DNA from: Unio delphinus
Lineage: Eukaryota > Mollusca > Bivalvia > Unionida > Unionidae
Assembly (NCBI GenBank): GCA_029339505.1
Contig: JAQISU010000123.1
Location: 3,642,501-3,706,500 of the forward strand
Direction of reading: 5' to 3'
DNA: 64,000 bases
Below are positions 11,879 to 26,900 of the stretch, one piece after another. The first letter of the stretch is position 1, and each line of letters begins with the position of its first letter. Both the position numbers and the translations under genes were made by a program. The notes under the pieces are model-generated. The model saw only the letters and a program-made list of their open reading frames with translations, searched no databases and had not been told where the DNA came from.

Positions 11879-14198
11879 TCATATCCATTGGCCAAAACGT
11901 TTCCAACCGACGGGCACCATCACAACAGCCATGGAAGAAGACAGGACAATAGTACGGTTTGAGCTCTGAGTTCTAAGCAGGTCTCTTCTCGTTGTCTGGA
12001 AGTCATCCTTCTTGTTGAAGGCTATCCTCTTGGAACCAAATGTTATACCGGCATGTCCATACGGTAACGTGAAGTGATTGGAAAGTCGCAATTGCTTCTG
12101 GTACAAATTAGATACATTTTTCCGAAGGTCGACTGACGATTTGGTAAGTGGCTACACGTACAATCTTGTGCGGTTCTTAGGTGATTGCTTTAAAGTTTCC
12201 ATCCTTTCTAGACTACAAGGCTTCTTTCAGCACGCCAAAGTTTACCGCTCCACCGGTGCGATAATTGAGAGTCAGTCCGTTCATCTGACACTGTGTGCAT
12301 TTCTCCTTCTGGGACCTGGTACTCGTAGTCGTAATGTTTGGGTCCGCCACAAGCAAAACAAAGAATCTTATCACTGGGATTCTCGTCCGTCCAGGCTCCT
12401 AAACGGTCTCCTTCGATGCCAGGTTGAGGTTGACCCATATGATCGATGTAGATGCAACTGTCCGTGTCAAAGTACAGCACACAATCTCGTAACAGTTCTA
12501 AAACTTCGTACAATTTTATAAGCGCATGGGCTGACATGAAGGCCACAATGATGACATTTCCAAATTCATAGGCTTTTACAAAGTCCAATTCTTCTTCGTA
12601 ATTTACTAAGATCAAGTCTTCATGAAGGACGTCTACGTGTACAATATATTGAATTGTGTCGTTAATCAATTGGGCGTAGCGGGAAGGTTCTGTCAAATAC
12701 TTCGTCTTTGGTAAACACGTACTATTTTACCTCTCAAACAATTAAACTTCATTTTGGCAAACAATCGCTTTCCTTGATTTTGCTCCACGCGGTCTAAAGC
12801 GATGTCTTTCTGCTCCAAGTCTTTCTCTTTGAATTATATTTTGCCCGGGAGTCTAGTACAAGGAATGATATCAGCTGACTTTCTTGTTTCAGTTTTAAAA
12901 AAGCATCAACGTAGTCTGCGAAAATAAGCACTTCTTTATTCTCGTCGCCTTGGTACGGCAAATATGTGGTATTCATCTTTCCGCCGTACAAACGGGTTGT
13001 GAGGGTCCACCAACTTGTAAAATCCACGATGCGTCTAAACTTTGAATCTGCTTTCAAGCGGTGATCGTAATCGTGTTCCCACATTTCCACAACTTGGTAA
13101 CCTTTCTGTTCTAATTTCAAGCGCCGCTGACAAGCCTTTCATGTTTCGTTGTAAAACGAAACCGATTTTGTATGCCATGTTGAGGGTAGAAGAGGGGACA
13201 TCCATAAAATAAGCATCCGTGAAACTCGTACAAGATCTGAAGGTTTTCAAAGTCTCAACCCCACCGCATACTATCCGATTGATTATTTGCGTTCTCCATT
13301 GTGAGTGTGTTGGATCCATTTGCAATTGCACAAGTAATGTAACAAGAGTAGGGCTTCGACTGGGTATTGACGTTTGATAAAGTTCATGGTTTGAGGGCTA
13401 TTGAGAGTCAATGTGTTGTCGGGCATGAATCGTTGACAGTATACTATGGAACACGCTTTAGCAATGGTGAAGGCTTCTTTCAAAGGATCAATTCCTCAGT
13501 GTACCATAAACAGTTCTCGAAATTTTCCACTGCAACGCCGTAAAATATCCACGTCGGAACGACAATACTTTAACATTTCTTCCTGCAAGTCGATGCAATC
13601 CGAGACGTTAATCTGTTACCAAGCGTAGATAGCTGATAGTTGTTCGGTACGCATGTTGTCGAAGTCGTAGTAGTTAGAGGGTAGAACGGCATGTTGATAG
13701 GCTTCGGCATTGAAAACGTGTGAAAAAATAAGCGTTTGGCCATTTCTGTCATTCCAAACATTTTTGTCATTCGGCTCAAAGGTATGGCCAATTAACTTGG
13801 CCCACTTGCATCAGATTCATTTTGACTCCGTTCACAGTTACTTTAGAAAGTTAGGTACATTTATTCCGTATAGTATCTCAAAAGAAACTGTCCTCGCATC
13901 CTGAAACATTTTAAGACATTTCCTTGGCATGGCGATGACAATCTCCTTAACGTTCGAATGTTATTTTGGCTCCTCGCGTTCTTCGATGGGGTCTAAGATC
14001 CACTAAACGAAATCGGTTAACGCGTTCGGTCTCCAAATATGTTTTCACTTTCTCTTGGAAATTTGCTGCAGTGAGGGCATTGATTAAAGATAGGCTCTTG
14101 GATGCATTTCTCTCACGCTCGATCAGCCTTTCAGAAATTAGTATTAGTCTTGTATGCATTGGGCAATAGTTTATATTAGAAAATGTTAATTGTGACAT
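11879..14198 (-). pseudogene. Polinton lineage A B-family DNA polymerase, broken
   Basis: This is the relic of a protein-primed family B DNA polymerase, the replicase of Polinton/Maverick elements. Read downward from 14,198, the parts are an N-terminal segment with RRTRGAKITFE, the exonuclease-region piece LSRMTKMFGMTEMAK (about 13,750-13,790), FTIAKACSIVYCQRFMPDN (about 13,410-13,475), EQKGYQVVEMWEHD (about 13,080-13,118), LYGGKMN before the catalytic A region (about 12,970), and YFDTDSCIYID (about 12,445-12,477). The last is motif C with both metal-binding aspartates intact. The tail includes LPYGH near 12,060. At least five frameshifts or stops split it. Order and motifs match the family from end to end, so the call is firm. 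The remnant of about 2.3 kb lacks the far N-terminus. Confidence 0.85.
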
Positions 14199-14199
14199 A

Positions 14200-15101
14200 A
14201 GGTCATGTTAAGGACTGCATAATCTTGTTTTTTTCTAGAAGTATGCATTTATGCTTTAAGATCGAAGCAGAATCAGTTCTTTTTGTCCAGAAGTTCATTT
14301 CGGATGGAGTTCTGTTTTTCAGATTATGTATTAACTGGAAATACAAAGTGCTCTTCAAATATAACAATACTGTCAATAGATACTGGAATTGATACTGTAA
14401 CTTCAAATAAGGATATATTCTTGGATTGTATTATTGTGATATAAAAAAAATTCTGGCAGATAACGCCTACACGGGCCACTACAGCCTCATTAACACATCA
14501 AGCATTGAATTTAAGTTGAATTTTCACTAAAGTTTATTCTGATCAAATTTGATTATGACTTGTGTTCGTAATTCTATTATTATTATTTGAGATTTAATTT
14601 GCAATACCAGTAAGTTCGTTTTGGGGTTGTTTTTCATATATGTAATTCTCGTTTTCTATTATATAGACATTACTTATTTGTTGAATGTTATAAAACTTGC
14701 AGGTTCTCACTCTTTTCTATTACTTATCTAAAGACCATAGAGGCGTAATAATTTAGAATCTTTGAAACGCTACACCATGAAACTGGAAAACTAGCTTTGC
14801 TAGCTGGACATCAAATTTAACAAATTGATCATTTGTGGTTCGTCACAACTGACTGGTGGTAACATTGACTGGAAAATACTATAGCTCCTTTAATATTTAT
14901 AAACCAAAATAAAGCGATCAATTCTCTAAGGGATACATACTTTCGACCAGTCTCTCCCAGCATTTTAGATATATGTAGGATACATTCGGATACATCTAAA
15001 TCATTCACCTTTCCAGGCGGATAGAGGACCAGAACTACATAAAACTCTTGCATAAAGACTGATAAACCTGGTGAAAAGTAGCAAACTTACAAGGAAACAA
15101 A
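14200..15101. other. noncoding, upstream of the host gene
   Basis: No gene is recognised. This AT-rich stretch separates the lineage-A relic from host exon 1 and should contain the host promoter and 5' UTR, but no TATA box or other core element is convincing. Confidence 0.5.
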
Positions 15102-15147
15102 ATGCGATATGCAGTTTTTCTGGTTGCCGTCATGGCGATATCTCTAG
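15102..15147 (+). CDS. host exon 1 (signal peptide)
   Basis: ATG followed by a hydrophobic run VFLVAVMAISL and a GTATGC donor. The exon leaves one extra base (phase 1). The ATG is in the context AAAATGC. Short, but its hydrophobic core and phase fit exon 2 exactly. Confidence 0.7.
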
Positions 15148-15243
15148 GTATGCAAATGTACATAACTTTATTTAAGAATTCATTTAATTTTTCTTGTTAA
15201 ATTACATTTTATTTTTTATCTTAAAAGCTCACCAAAGTCCTAA

Positions 15244-15316
<73 letters not shown>

Positions 15317-17698
15317 AAATATGAGTATAAGTGAATATATAGAAAAAAGAACCTGAATCTTATGTGATACTTTCTGATTATAATTGTCTTCTTTATAAGT
15401 TCATATAATTATTTCGTATTGTTGCTCAATGTACAAATACAAATAATTGCTGTGTATACGTATACAAGTACACGAATTCCATTTCTATATTTAATATTTA
15501 GTACGTCTCTCTGCCGCAAACGCTTTGAATTAAATCAAACATATTTTTGCTTTGGTCAATTTCACCTCTATCGAATCTGCAGTATCCACGAACCCTATTT
15601 ATGTCCCTGACCCACAATACTTTCCATCACTTTCCGAATTTAAATACATTTATTAGTTTCGCGTTGACAATTATCCGGGATGTAAAACTAGAAGTGAATA
15701 ATGCACCACGGATGTCATTCGAAAGACGATTTCCTCAAAATGATGTGGAAATTACGGTCACTATTAAACAAACAGCTTCAGCAAATCAGGTTTGCCATTC
15801 CTTACAAAAGATATCCATTCTTATAACATGTAGTGCTATTTTCCTTTGCTAAACCTTGTCGTTTTCTGTTTTTCATCTGTGTGCCAAACTAAAATAAATA
15901 ATCAATTAAATTCGCGTGTCAATTTATTGTGTATGTTATACTGTGGATGTACTTTAATAGTAATTGAATAAAAATGTACTTTATGTTGAAAAGTTGGCGA
16001 ACTGTTTTGTTTTTTTTTTCGTTTGTTAGTGTATAATATATATATGCATTTGTTCAAACTTTAAACGCTTTAGTCTGAATAAATATTGTTCCAAAATAAA
16101 TTCGGAATTAAGGTAACAGAGTTTTTGAATACTCGCCGTTATTTTTGTGAAGCTGCTTTGACATGCGTTTATACTTATACATGTCTGTCACTGTTTCCAA
16201 TCATTATATAATAAACATAAAATCATAGAATACCAGCTTGAATATATTAAGGAAATTCTATATATTCTTTGCATAATACCTTTTTATTTCATCTCTATGC
16301 AATTAGTGGTCATGACAAGAAGTATTGTAAATCGGGGACATATGTTTATTATGCGACCGTTTATAAAACAATTTTCAAAGCAACGTCATATATTTTCTAA
16401 TGATGCCCCCACATTCTGACTCGGGGAGGTAAAGCAAATGTCATGTTACGTCATCTTACCGTTGTGATGTACTAATATTAAAACCGTTTTCTCGTAATCT
16501 GAACGACAAACATGCCTAACAATTGTATTCCACCATTTTTCCTCCAGCCACGGCAGACATTGAAAGTTTTGACATGGTTAGAGATCAGCCGTATAATATC
16601 ACTGGAGAAATTTATATTGGTGGGAAGAACTCTCTCACACTGACGGTGACCTTAACTGAGGGCACAATGTCAGAGGTCATCATCGCCATCATTCCGTCGC
16701 TAAACACAACGATCTTGGCCGTTTCAAAAGTAAATACGTTCACACTAGGTTCTGCGGTGAGTATGACGGGATCACAAGTTCCAGTCAACGCATATGGTGT
16801 GGAATATATCAACAATGTAAGTATTTCTTCTCTATATTTGTTTTAATCCAATATAAAATTATCTTTGCTCTACAAATATCACCTTTAAACATACAGCTTC
16901 ATCATATCGATTAAAAATTCAAACCTTTTGACTCTATACCGAGCTTCAGGATAAAATATAATGTATTTACAATGCAAAGTAGTGTGGTATTTAAAGATAT
17001 TTGTTTATTGTTCTCTCTCGTTTTCATATGGAAGGGACCATATGTATATGCGGAATGTATATAACTATAAGTTTTTTACATATAGATTGTACGTTTATAT
17101 AATGTTTCTATATCCTTCAATTCCTGCCTTTGCAGCCTAAAGTCAAGTACCTGTCTAGAGTGACTTACAATCTTGGCAATGTGACAGTATCTGGTACAAC
17201 CACCACTGCTGTTCAGAGGCAGATTCTGATCAACTTCGAGCTGACGATGGTGTCTGCACGAAACATCACTAATGGAACGACGTACTTGGCGAGTAGCAGC
17301 ATCGCCTACAAAAATATAACCAGCTTACACGCCGTGCAAATTTGTCAGCTGACGTACACGCTTCGTAACACATTCATGGTAGGACTTGAATATTTCAACC
17401 CCATCCGTTTGTCTCGTCTTGTAGCAGGAACGCCCGCTGAATTATTTTTTTGTTGGGGCAGGCGGGGGCGGGGGGGAAACATGTATTGACCAGGCTATTA
17501 CGTTCTACGGCTTTTATTTTATTCTGCCAAAATATGTTTAGAAGTGAGTTCCTGAGGTTGAGAGGGATGGGGAGTGCTGGGCCTAATATGTAGGCGCCAA
17601 TGGTGTGATGTATCTACTAAGATGCAAGAATTGCTTCAACAATTTCAAACAATATCTTTAAGAGATAACCGTAGTGTTAACTGCAGAGGAAAGCAAAG

Positions 17699-17779
<81 letters not shown>

Positions 17780-20700
17780 CCATTTCTCTGACAGATTTTG
17801 TATGTTGCGTAATATGTTAAAATGAAGTAATTTATCACTGATATACACAATATAATAACAACATAAATCAGTATTATAAGTTTAAGATACAATGCTCAAC
17901 TCTAAATGAGAAAGCTAATTAGAATGCACATTATATTTTCCTATAATGTGTAATTTGAGGGAAAGAATTTAAGTCTTTCCAGAGTTTGTTTTTTATAAAT
18001 AAAAAAAGAATTTAGATTGAAGATCAGCATACAAATGCTTAAGGACCTGGCATCTTTAGTCTCTTTCATCTAAATGTATCCCGATACTCATTTTGTTGAG
18101 TTTTTTAAAGTCCATATTTGATTCAATGTAGGTATAGTTTTCTTTATTATATTCTATGTTTCTGGTATTCATTAGAGTCCAGTCAATACTAATACAAAAA
18201 GTTATATACATTGAATGTTTGCGATTGTTCAAGATTGATAAATAATTATATTACTTTACATTACTGGATCATCTGATGTGATGTCGACAATGACATTTAC
18301 TATTCAAGTTTATATGCCATAACATGAAAGTAATATGACATGTATTATAATCATGTCCGCTAGTCTGTCAAGGATTGATTGTGTTTCTCGTTTCTGGAAG
18401 CTTTCAAGTATACGTGCTCCATGAACACATTTCAAAACTGTCAAAAGTATGAGTGCAGACAAGATGTGGCTTTAGTTAATTTCATTTGAAATTGATAACA
18501 TTACCCACATTTGAAATTCTTCACTGGTCTAAGTTTCTCACATACATTGCACGCGAAATCCACACAATATTTTCACAAGGAATAAAAGTATATCCCTTTT
18601 AACAAAATCAAACTCTTGTAATGGTTCTATGTTTACATTATCTGCTGCATACAAAATATATAATATCTTATATCATCAAATATACAACCGAGTTCAAGAA
18701 CAAGTTTAAAGAATCGTCTCCCTTGTTTGCATATTTGTGAGCTTAATTAAACGTGTGCAATAGCTTTTACCGCAATGATGTTGAAAATATTTTTCAAGAC
18801 ATGATCGAATTTGAAAATAAATCTAGCTTAAACCCATTGTTTCATAAATAAAGAATGTACGTTAATTTGTAATGACATGAATGCCACCTTCATAGTTCAG
18901 TTGATTCCCAAAAGACGCGTGATCAATAATTGAAATTGCGACTCTTACTGACCATCGATTGTTCTTGTTCGGTATGCAAAAATAGTTTTGCCTTCTCACG
19001 AAATATGTATAATTTATGTTATGGAAATAGTGTATATAGGATGGTTTGAACTGGAACAACTATTTCGGAAAATGAGCTTACAAAACAGCATGGTGAGTCA
19101 GATGAATAAACTGCTCCCTTTGATCGCAATGGCAAGCATACCTTGTATGAAACTTATCGATAGCTGTGGAATAATTAACCCACCCTTTACACCTGTCAAG
19201 TGCACGATACAAAACTTTCCGGGTTTTCTTTCTCTCCTTCATTCAGTGATAATAAAATTTGTTACGTCAGTCAAAGTTTGATTGTGGTTAGAACCCATGA
19301 GCGACATTTAAGCTCGCAGTAGTTTCGAAAATACACAATTTAAAGATTTTTACAGACATATAAAATATCACACTACTCTCAAATATCTCTTTAAAATGTG
19401 CAATCTGAAAATGAACTTCGATTACGCGTAATGCAGACTGGTTGGGAGAATAACAGTGCATCCTTTCATCAACTACAGCTTTACCACCGAAAAACGACAT
19501 AAAACATATGTTAACTAATGCTGAATGATCAGATTACACATGTCCAAATACTATTGCTAATAGAAGTTACGTTTGGCGATGTGAAACAATTAATCTCACC
19601 CTTTGAATGAAAACGTCGCCTTCGCTTTTAAATTTATTTATTATTTTGTTTTCGGGTTTGTTATTTTATTGTGGGGGGGGGGGACCATTTGCAAAATATG
19701 AACTTCTGCACGACATCTTATCAACACGCGTAAACCAAACATAAATGACTGAGACCATTTAATATTCGGGGATAATTTGGTTTCTTTAATGTAAAACAAT
19801 ATATATTTTGCAACTGTTAGGATGGATATAATTAGTTCTTCTCTTTACACGCCAGAGCAATTATTTCTCCATGTTGATGCTGACAGTCATTGTTTTTTTT
19901 ATATTGATTCCACGACCCCAGATTATATCATACATTGTTCCTATTCGTAATTATCATTTTTATTCCTTCCGTGAAAGTATACTTGTCATGATTAGCAAGA
20001 ATAAACAATCATTTAATTACAGTCATAATACTTGCATCAAAAATTTAATAAATAAATAAATAATCAGAATAATGCAAAAAAACACAAACATATACAATAC
20101 AAGTAATGAAAGATCTAGCAAACTGCAGCCTGACCTGATGTGGAGAACGTCAGTACAGTAAAACCTGTCTTGAGAGACCACTGCTAAGAGAGACCACCTG
20201 TTTTGAGATACCAGAATTTCCATGCACAGATTTATTCATTATATAGTGTTGTGACCTGTTTTGAGAGACCACCTGTCTTAAGAGATTATTATTTTTCTGC
20301 AGAAAGGGTGGTCTTTCAAGACAGGCTCTACTAGGAGCGATAGCTATACTTTCGTGCATGCAAAAAAAATGTAAGTCTTTGTTGAGCTTATCACTCCAAC
20401 TGTTTCGGTCCAGAACAAGTGCTTAGGTCTCAATGGACAGTTTTGGGCAAACTTTCGTCCGACGATGACCTCTTGCAGAATAATGATAATATTACATTAA
20501 ATATACAAATACAAACTAATGATTTTTGTTGAAAACTTGATTCCAAGATTTTGCCTAAGAAATTAAGGTTAATTCCTTATGCAACTGGTGGATGATAATG
20601 AGGCAGCGTAGGTGAAAGATGTTGAGTCTCTTTACATGGTGATAGTATAGTGGTCATGAATTGCTGCAATAGAGGAGCGTGATGATAACGCAGACTATGT

Positions 20701-21602
20701 ACATTTGTATTATAGTGTGTTCAGTCAGCTTGTTCTTGTCCAATACTATCTGGCTCAGTCTACATAAATTGTTGAAGCAACCTCTCAAATGCGAAAGTTG
20801 AGCTCTCGGTCAAGTGAGAAGTTGTCGGTGATGGTAAACCCAAGACGTGTTAACTTGCTGACAACCTTACATTTGTAGTTGTTTATGTTGATGGAGGGTA
20901 GCTCTCAGAACTGTTGAACCATCATTAACATCTAATTTACACTGATGGTAAGCCCGAAATTTTGGCAAGCTTGTGAAAACTGGTAAATGAGGTTTTGGAT
21001 ATGAGCTGTTGTGCGATTTGTCACTGTAGCATCGTCTTCAAAGAATGTGTTCTCATTGTTGCTGAACAAATCACCTGTTATGTTTGCCTTGAAACTTGTT
21101 AATCATCTGAATGACACTGTTCAGTTTGGACACTACGCTTACAGCTCCTATTAGATTCGATCTATCAAGGATCCCTTGTCATAAATATGCCTAACCAAAG
21201 ACGATTGTTTTTCATATTGCACTAAACTGCTTATATCATTGCTGTTCATTTTAACTGCCATATAATCCATGTACAACGCCAGAATGGAAAACCTCTTGTT
21301 CTGCTAAATAACACTGACAAATATCAGTTTTATATTGATGCGGAAAACCTTACTTCGGCACTTAATAGGATTTTACAAGAAATCTCTAACAAACTTCTCG
21401 TTCATCGATAAAGAATGTACCTTTATTTGCAATGGCATGAATATCATCATTGTTGGGGATGGGTGTTTGTACTGTCTGGTTTTCCCGCTTAATTTGGTTT
21501 TCGTTATTTTGAGGTTGACCACTCTCGATGTTATTGTTATTGCCCGGATCGAGTAAATATAAGTGGTGAAACTTATAGGTGAAAATAGATAGAGATCTGA
21601 AC

Positions 21603-21670
<68 letters not shown>

Positions 21671-23027
21671 TAACAGATATGCGAAGCCTTTAAATCAGGA
21701 ATCTCTCTGCTTTTAAAAAACAAACTTTCTCGAATTACAAAGGAAAACACAAATGGATTTAAAAAAAATAGCTTATTTGTTTACTGATAGATTTTGTTCA
21801 TTATAGTATCGACTGAACAATCGAAGATAACGTCTTGTACGATTGCATAATCTGCTTCTTCGGTTCGTTTGACTTCCACTGTAGCTGTTCATACCCCTGG
21901 ATCTCAGGACGCTACTTTCAAAATTCCGTCTCAGGAGAATCTCAGAATACTTCTCAGAATGTATACGTCGCAGGATTACGTCACAGAATTGTACGTGTCA
22001 CGATTACACGTCTCAGGATACCACGTCTCAAGATTAGCCATCTCAAGATCACACTCTCAGGATTACACGTCTAATGAGCTATTTTCTCCCTTTGCGTTCA
22101 ACGTTCATCCAAATCAGTTCGTCGATTTACTTCGGCAACAGTTTTACGAGGGAATTTCTTACAAATCTCCCGGGGCCTACTCTGATTTCCCTTGCAGAAA
22201 AGCTTACATTGATTAAAAGGTTCCATGAGACGATATTAAAACCTAGGAAAAATTGTGTGGGAATCATGCCTCTTATTGTGCGTAGCCAATCAGTCAAATC
22301 TCTCTGTTACATTTCTCAGTGGAGTCAAAAATTGGTGTCAGCGTGACCTGGTAGTTTGATAGTTCGAGTTTCTGTGATGTTTCAGTTGCGACAGCTTTAC
22401 CATGAAAATAACGTTTACCGTGTCTCCAATAATCCGTCCTGATGCTATCTAAACAAATGCTTAATTAAGAATTACATTCTTCCCTCGAAAGGGCATTCTG
22501 AACATGGCAGTATGACGATTGATACGCGTCTGTTCTCTAGAAATCTAATTAATGGTTCTTTGGTCTCAACTAATGTATTCTTGTTAGATCGACATAAATG
22601 TGCCCCTTCACAATCATCGTAATTCATCGAATTCCAAAGGACTCATGATTAATAACTTAGAATGCGATTCATATCGACCATCTGTGCTTGTTAGGTGTAC
22701 AGAACTAGATTTAACATACCTCGAAATATGTATAATTTATGTTTTGGAAATAGTACTGACAAAAAATGTACCTGTCTTTACCATATATCAAGTGCATGGT
22801 ATAAAACCTTCAACTTGTGGGTTAATTTCAATAAAAACTCAGCATATTTCAAGTTCTATCGTCTGCAAGCTGAGTGACTCGTTGCGGTTCTGAACTAGCG
22901 CGAATATAAATCATATTTCACAGTGTGCAAAAGTGAATCTCAGCTTTGAATGGCAACTTCATTTGTTTGTTGGGGGTTGGGGTTGAGAGATGGTTGTTTT
23001 GTTCCTTTGGGAGGCGGGTTAGTCAGA

Positions 23028-23092
<65 letters not shown>

Positions 23093-23885
23093 CAAAACCT
23101 CATTTTTATAGTATGAACATCTACACAGCAGCTAATCTAGAAGCATAGACCTATCATGGGCTAAGACCACATAATGTCCAAAAGGTGTAGAAAGGGAGGT
23201 GGCTATCATTGTTTTTAACTAGTATAATTTGTTTTCTTTCATCTCAGGATTTTTTTTTTACACCTAATATGATGCATATAATTAGTTCTTTTATATTACG
23301 AACCTGGAAACACTCTTTTATTGCCTTGTTTTTGCTGATGGACATTTTGTTAGAAATGTATTCACTGTTCCCAAAAAATGTAAAGTTCGTTACCAATATA
23401 ATGCCAGTGATGTCTATCCAACAGAATCAAAGTTTTGGTTCGCCAGAGGACATTGTCTATAACTTTTAGACAATTCTATTTTGACACTGTGGCTAATAGC
23501 ACTCAGCTTTTTATATATATTGTTATGTGTGTGTGTGTGTGTGTCTGTATGTGTGTGTGTGTGTGTGTGTGTGTTTGCGATCAAACGTGATTGATTCTTT
23601 GACAGTTTATTGACAAACTGTTGGTATGTTACTAAGAACTACATTCACGTAGCGTATTGAATTGAACGACAATGGGACGTAGTTAAAATATTTAAATATT
23701 TATGCATAATGATGCAGTCAAAATGAAAATGGAATAAAGCTAACTAACGTTGAAATGGGTACAGGTCTTCATGTTTTTCTTTGTTGCAGTGTTGCAGGAT
23801 AAATATAAAAAACGGTCAAAATCTCCGCAAATGGGGATTATTCAGTCTCATAAAGAATACATTACGACAGCTCAGTAAACCTCTA

Positions 23886-23929
<44 letters not shown>

Positions 23930-26900
23930 GAATAATAACAACAACAACATAAAATAATAATAATGTAAACATAGTACAGTCCCTACTATATACAAGCACT
24001 AAGGGTTACATCATTAGATAACACATAAATAATATGTTAAAAAGCACAAAACAAAACATAATGAACTCACAAAACAAAAAACTGTTGACAATAACTACGG
24101 AAGCCAACATTATTAGGTATGCTCTTTAGTCGAAATTGGTGTTTAAAGAATATCCTTAAATGAGATTAGTGTCCTTGTGTCTAAAACCCAAGGGATATCC
24201 GTTCTATGTGGCTGCTGGTGGTTGCTATGCAACATACAAACATTTAGTGGCATCAACCGAATAAAACTGGTAATGGAGCTGATGCGTCTCAGTTAATGAT
24301 ATGTAGCCTTGCATGTGCTCATTACATGTTGGTGAAATGTTAACAATCTTAATATTTATAGGTTCTGACCAAATAAACTTGAAGACACTAATAATTGATG
24401 GCTAATGGGAGTTCATGACAACTGGTGATATTTAAAACAGTAATTATCTTTGTATGCACTCACGATAACAACAGCAACATACATTGATTGGCTTTATTTA
24501 TTCTAAAGTCAGCCATTGCTGGATCACTTATCTGACTACTGCAAAACATCACTGAAGAAACTGAATGAAGGACTATACCTATATTGTAATCAATTAAACA
24601 GTTTGTACTAGAAAGTGAATAATTTATTATAGCTATATTGTAATCAATTCAACAGTTGTACTAGAAAGTGAATGATTTATTATAGCTATATTGTTATCAA
24701 TTCAACAGTTGTACTAGAAAGTGAATAATTTATTATAGCTATATTGTAATCAATTAAACAGTTTGTACTAGAAAGTGAATAATTTATTATAGCTATATTG
24801 TAATCAATTAAACAGTTTGTACTAGAAAGTGAATAATTTATTATAGCTATATTGTAATCAATTCAACAGTTGTACTAGAAAGTGAATAATTTATTATAGC
24901 TATATTGTAATCAATTAAACAGTTTGTACTAGAAAGTGAATAATTTATTATAGCTATATTGTAATCAATTCAACAGTTTGTACTAGAAAGTGAATAATTT
25001 ATTATAGCTATATTGTAATCAATTCAACAGTTGTACTAGAAAGTGAATGATTTATTATAGCTATATTGTAATCAATTCAACAGTTGTACTAGAAAGTGAA
25101 TGATTTATTATAGCTATATTGTAATCAATTAAACAGTTTGTACTAGAAAGTGAATAATTTATTATAGCTATATTGTAATCAATTCAACAGTTTGTACTAG
25201 AAAGTGAATGATTTATTATAGCTATATTGTAATCAATTCAACAGTTGTACTAGAAAGTGAATGATTTATTATAGCTATATTGTAATCAATTCAACAGTTT
25301 GTACTAGAAAGTGAATGATTTATTATAGCTATATTGTAATCAATTAAACAGTTTGTACTAGAAAGTGAATAATTTATTATAGCTATATTGTAATCAATTC
25401 AACAGTTGTACTAGAAAGTGAATGATTTATTATAGCTATATTGTAATCAATTGAACAGTTTGTACTAGAAAGTGAATAATTTATTATAGCTATATTGTAA
25501 TCAATTCAACAGTTGTACTAGAAAGTGAATAATTTATTATAGCTATATTGTAATCAATTCAACAGTTGTACTAGAAAGTGAATAATTTATTATAGCTATA
25601 TTGTAATCAATTCAACAGTTTGTACTAGAAAGTGAATAATTTATTATAGCTATATTGTAATCAATTCAACAGTTGTACTAGAAAGTGAATGATTTATTAT
25701 AGCTATATTGTAATCAATTGAACAGTTTGTACTAGAAAGTGAATAATTTATTATAGCTATATTGTAATCAATTCAACAGTTGTACTAGAAAGTGAATAAT
25801 TTATTATAGCTATATTGTAATCAATTCAACAGTTTGTACTAGAAAGTGAATAATTTATTATAGCTATATTGTAATCAATTCAACAGTTGTACTAGAAAGT
25901 GAATGATTTATTATAGCTATATTGTAATCAATTGAACAGTTTGTACTAGAAAGTGAATAATTTATTATAGCTATATTGTAATCAATTCAACAGTTGTACT
26001 AGAAAGTGAATAATTTATTATAGCTATATTGTAATCAATTCAACAGTTGTACTAGAAAGTGAATAATTTATTATAGCTATATTGTAATCAATTAAACAGT
26101 TGTACTAGAAAGTGAATAATTTATTATAGCTATATTGTAATCAATTCAACAGTTGTACTAGAAAGTGAATAATTTATTATAGCTATATTGTTATCAATTC
26201 AACAGTTGTACTAGAAAGTGAATAATTTATTATAGCTATATTGTAATCAATTCAACAGTTGTACTAGAAAGTGAATAATTTATTATAGCTATATTGTTAT
26301 CAATTCAACAGTTGTACTAGAAAGTGAATAATTTATTATAGCTATATTATAATCCATTCAAAAATTTGTTCAAGAAAGTGAATACAATCGTATAACTATA
26401 CTGTAATTAATTCAACAATTTGTACAAGAACGTGAATAAAGTAGTATAGCTAAATTGAAATCAATTCAAACGTTTGTACCAAAAAGTGAATAGAGGAGTA
26501 TGGCAAATGGAAATAAATTCAACAAGTTATACAAGATAGCGAATGAAGTAGCTTAGCTAAATTGTAATAAATAAATTAACTTGTACATGAAAGTGAGTGA
26601 ATCAGTTTAGCTATATTGTAATCAATTATACAATTTGTACGATAAATTGCATGAAGGAGTACAAGAAAGTGAATGATTTATTATATCTTTATTGTTATCA
26701 ATTAAAAAGTTTGTACTAGAAAGTGAATTATAGCTATATTGCTATAATGTAACCAATTAAGCAATTTGTTCAAGAAAGCTAATGAAGTAGTACAACTAAA
26801 TTGTAATAAATAAAATAATTTGTACAAGAAAGCAAATGAAGTAGTATAGCTGAACTGTAGTAACTAAAACGATTGTACAAGAATGATAATAAAATAGTAT

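Noticed and set aside
17645..17848. Open frames of alternating Ile and Tyr (also at 32.6, 61.9 kb)
   Set aside because: Pure artefacts of AT dinucleotide repeats.
24577..26349. Regular repeats that could suggest a CRISPR-like array
   Set aside because: Whole units repeat without unique spacers, there are no cas genes, and the setting is a eukaryotic intron.
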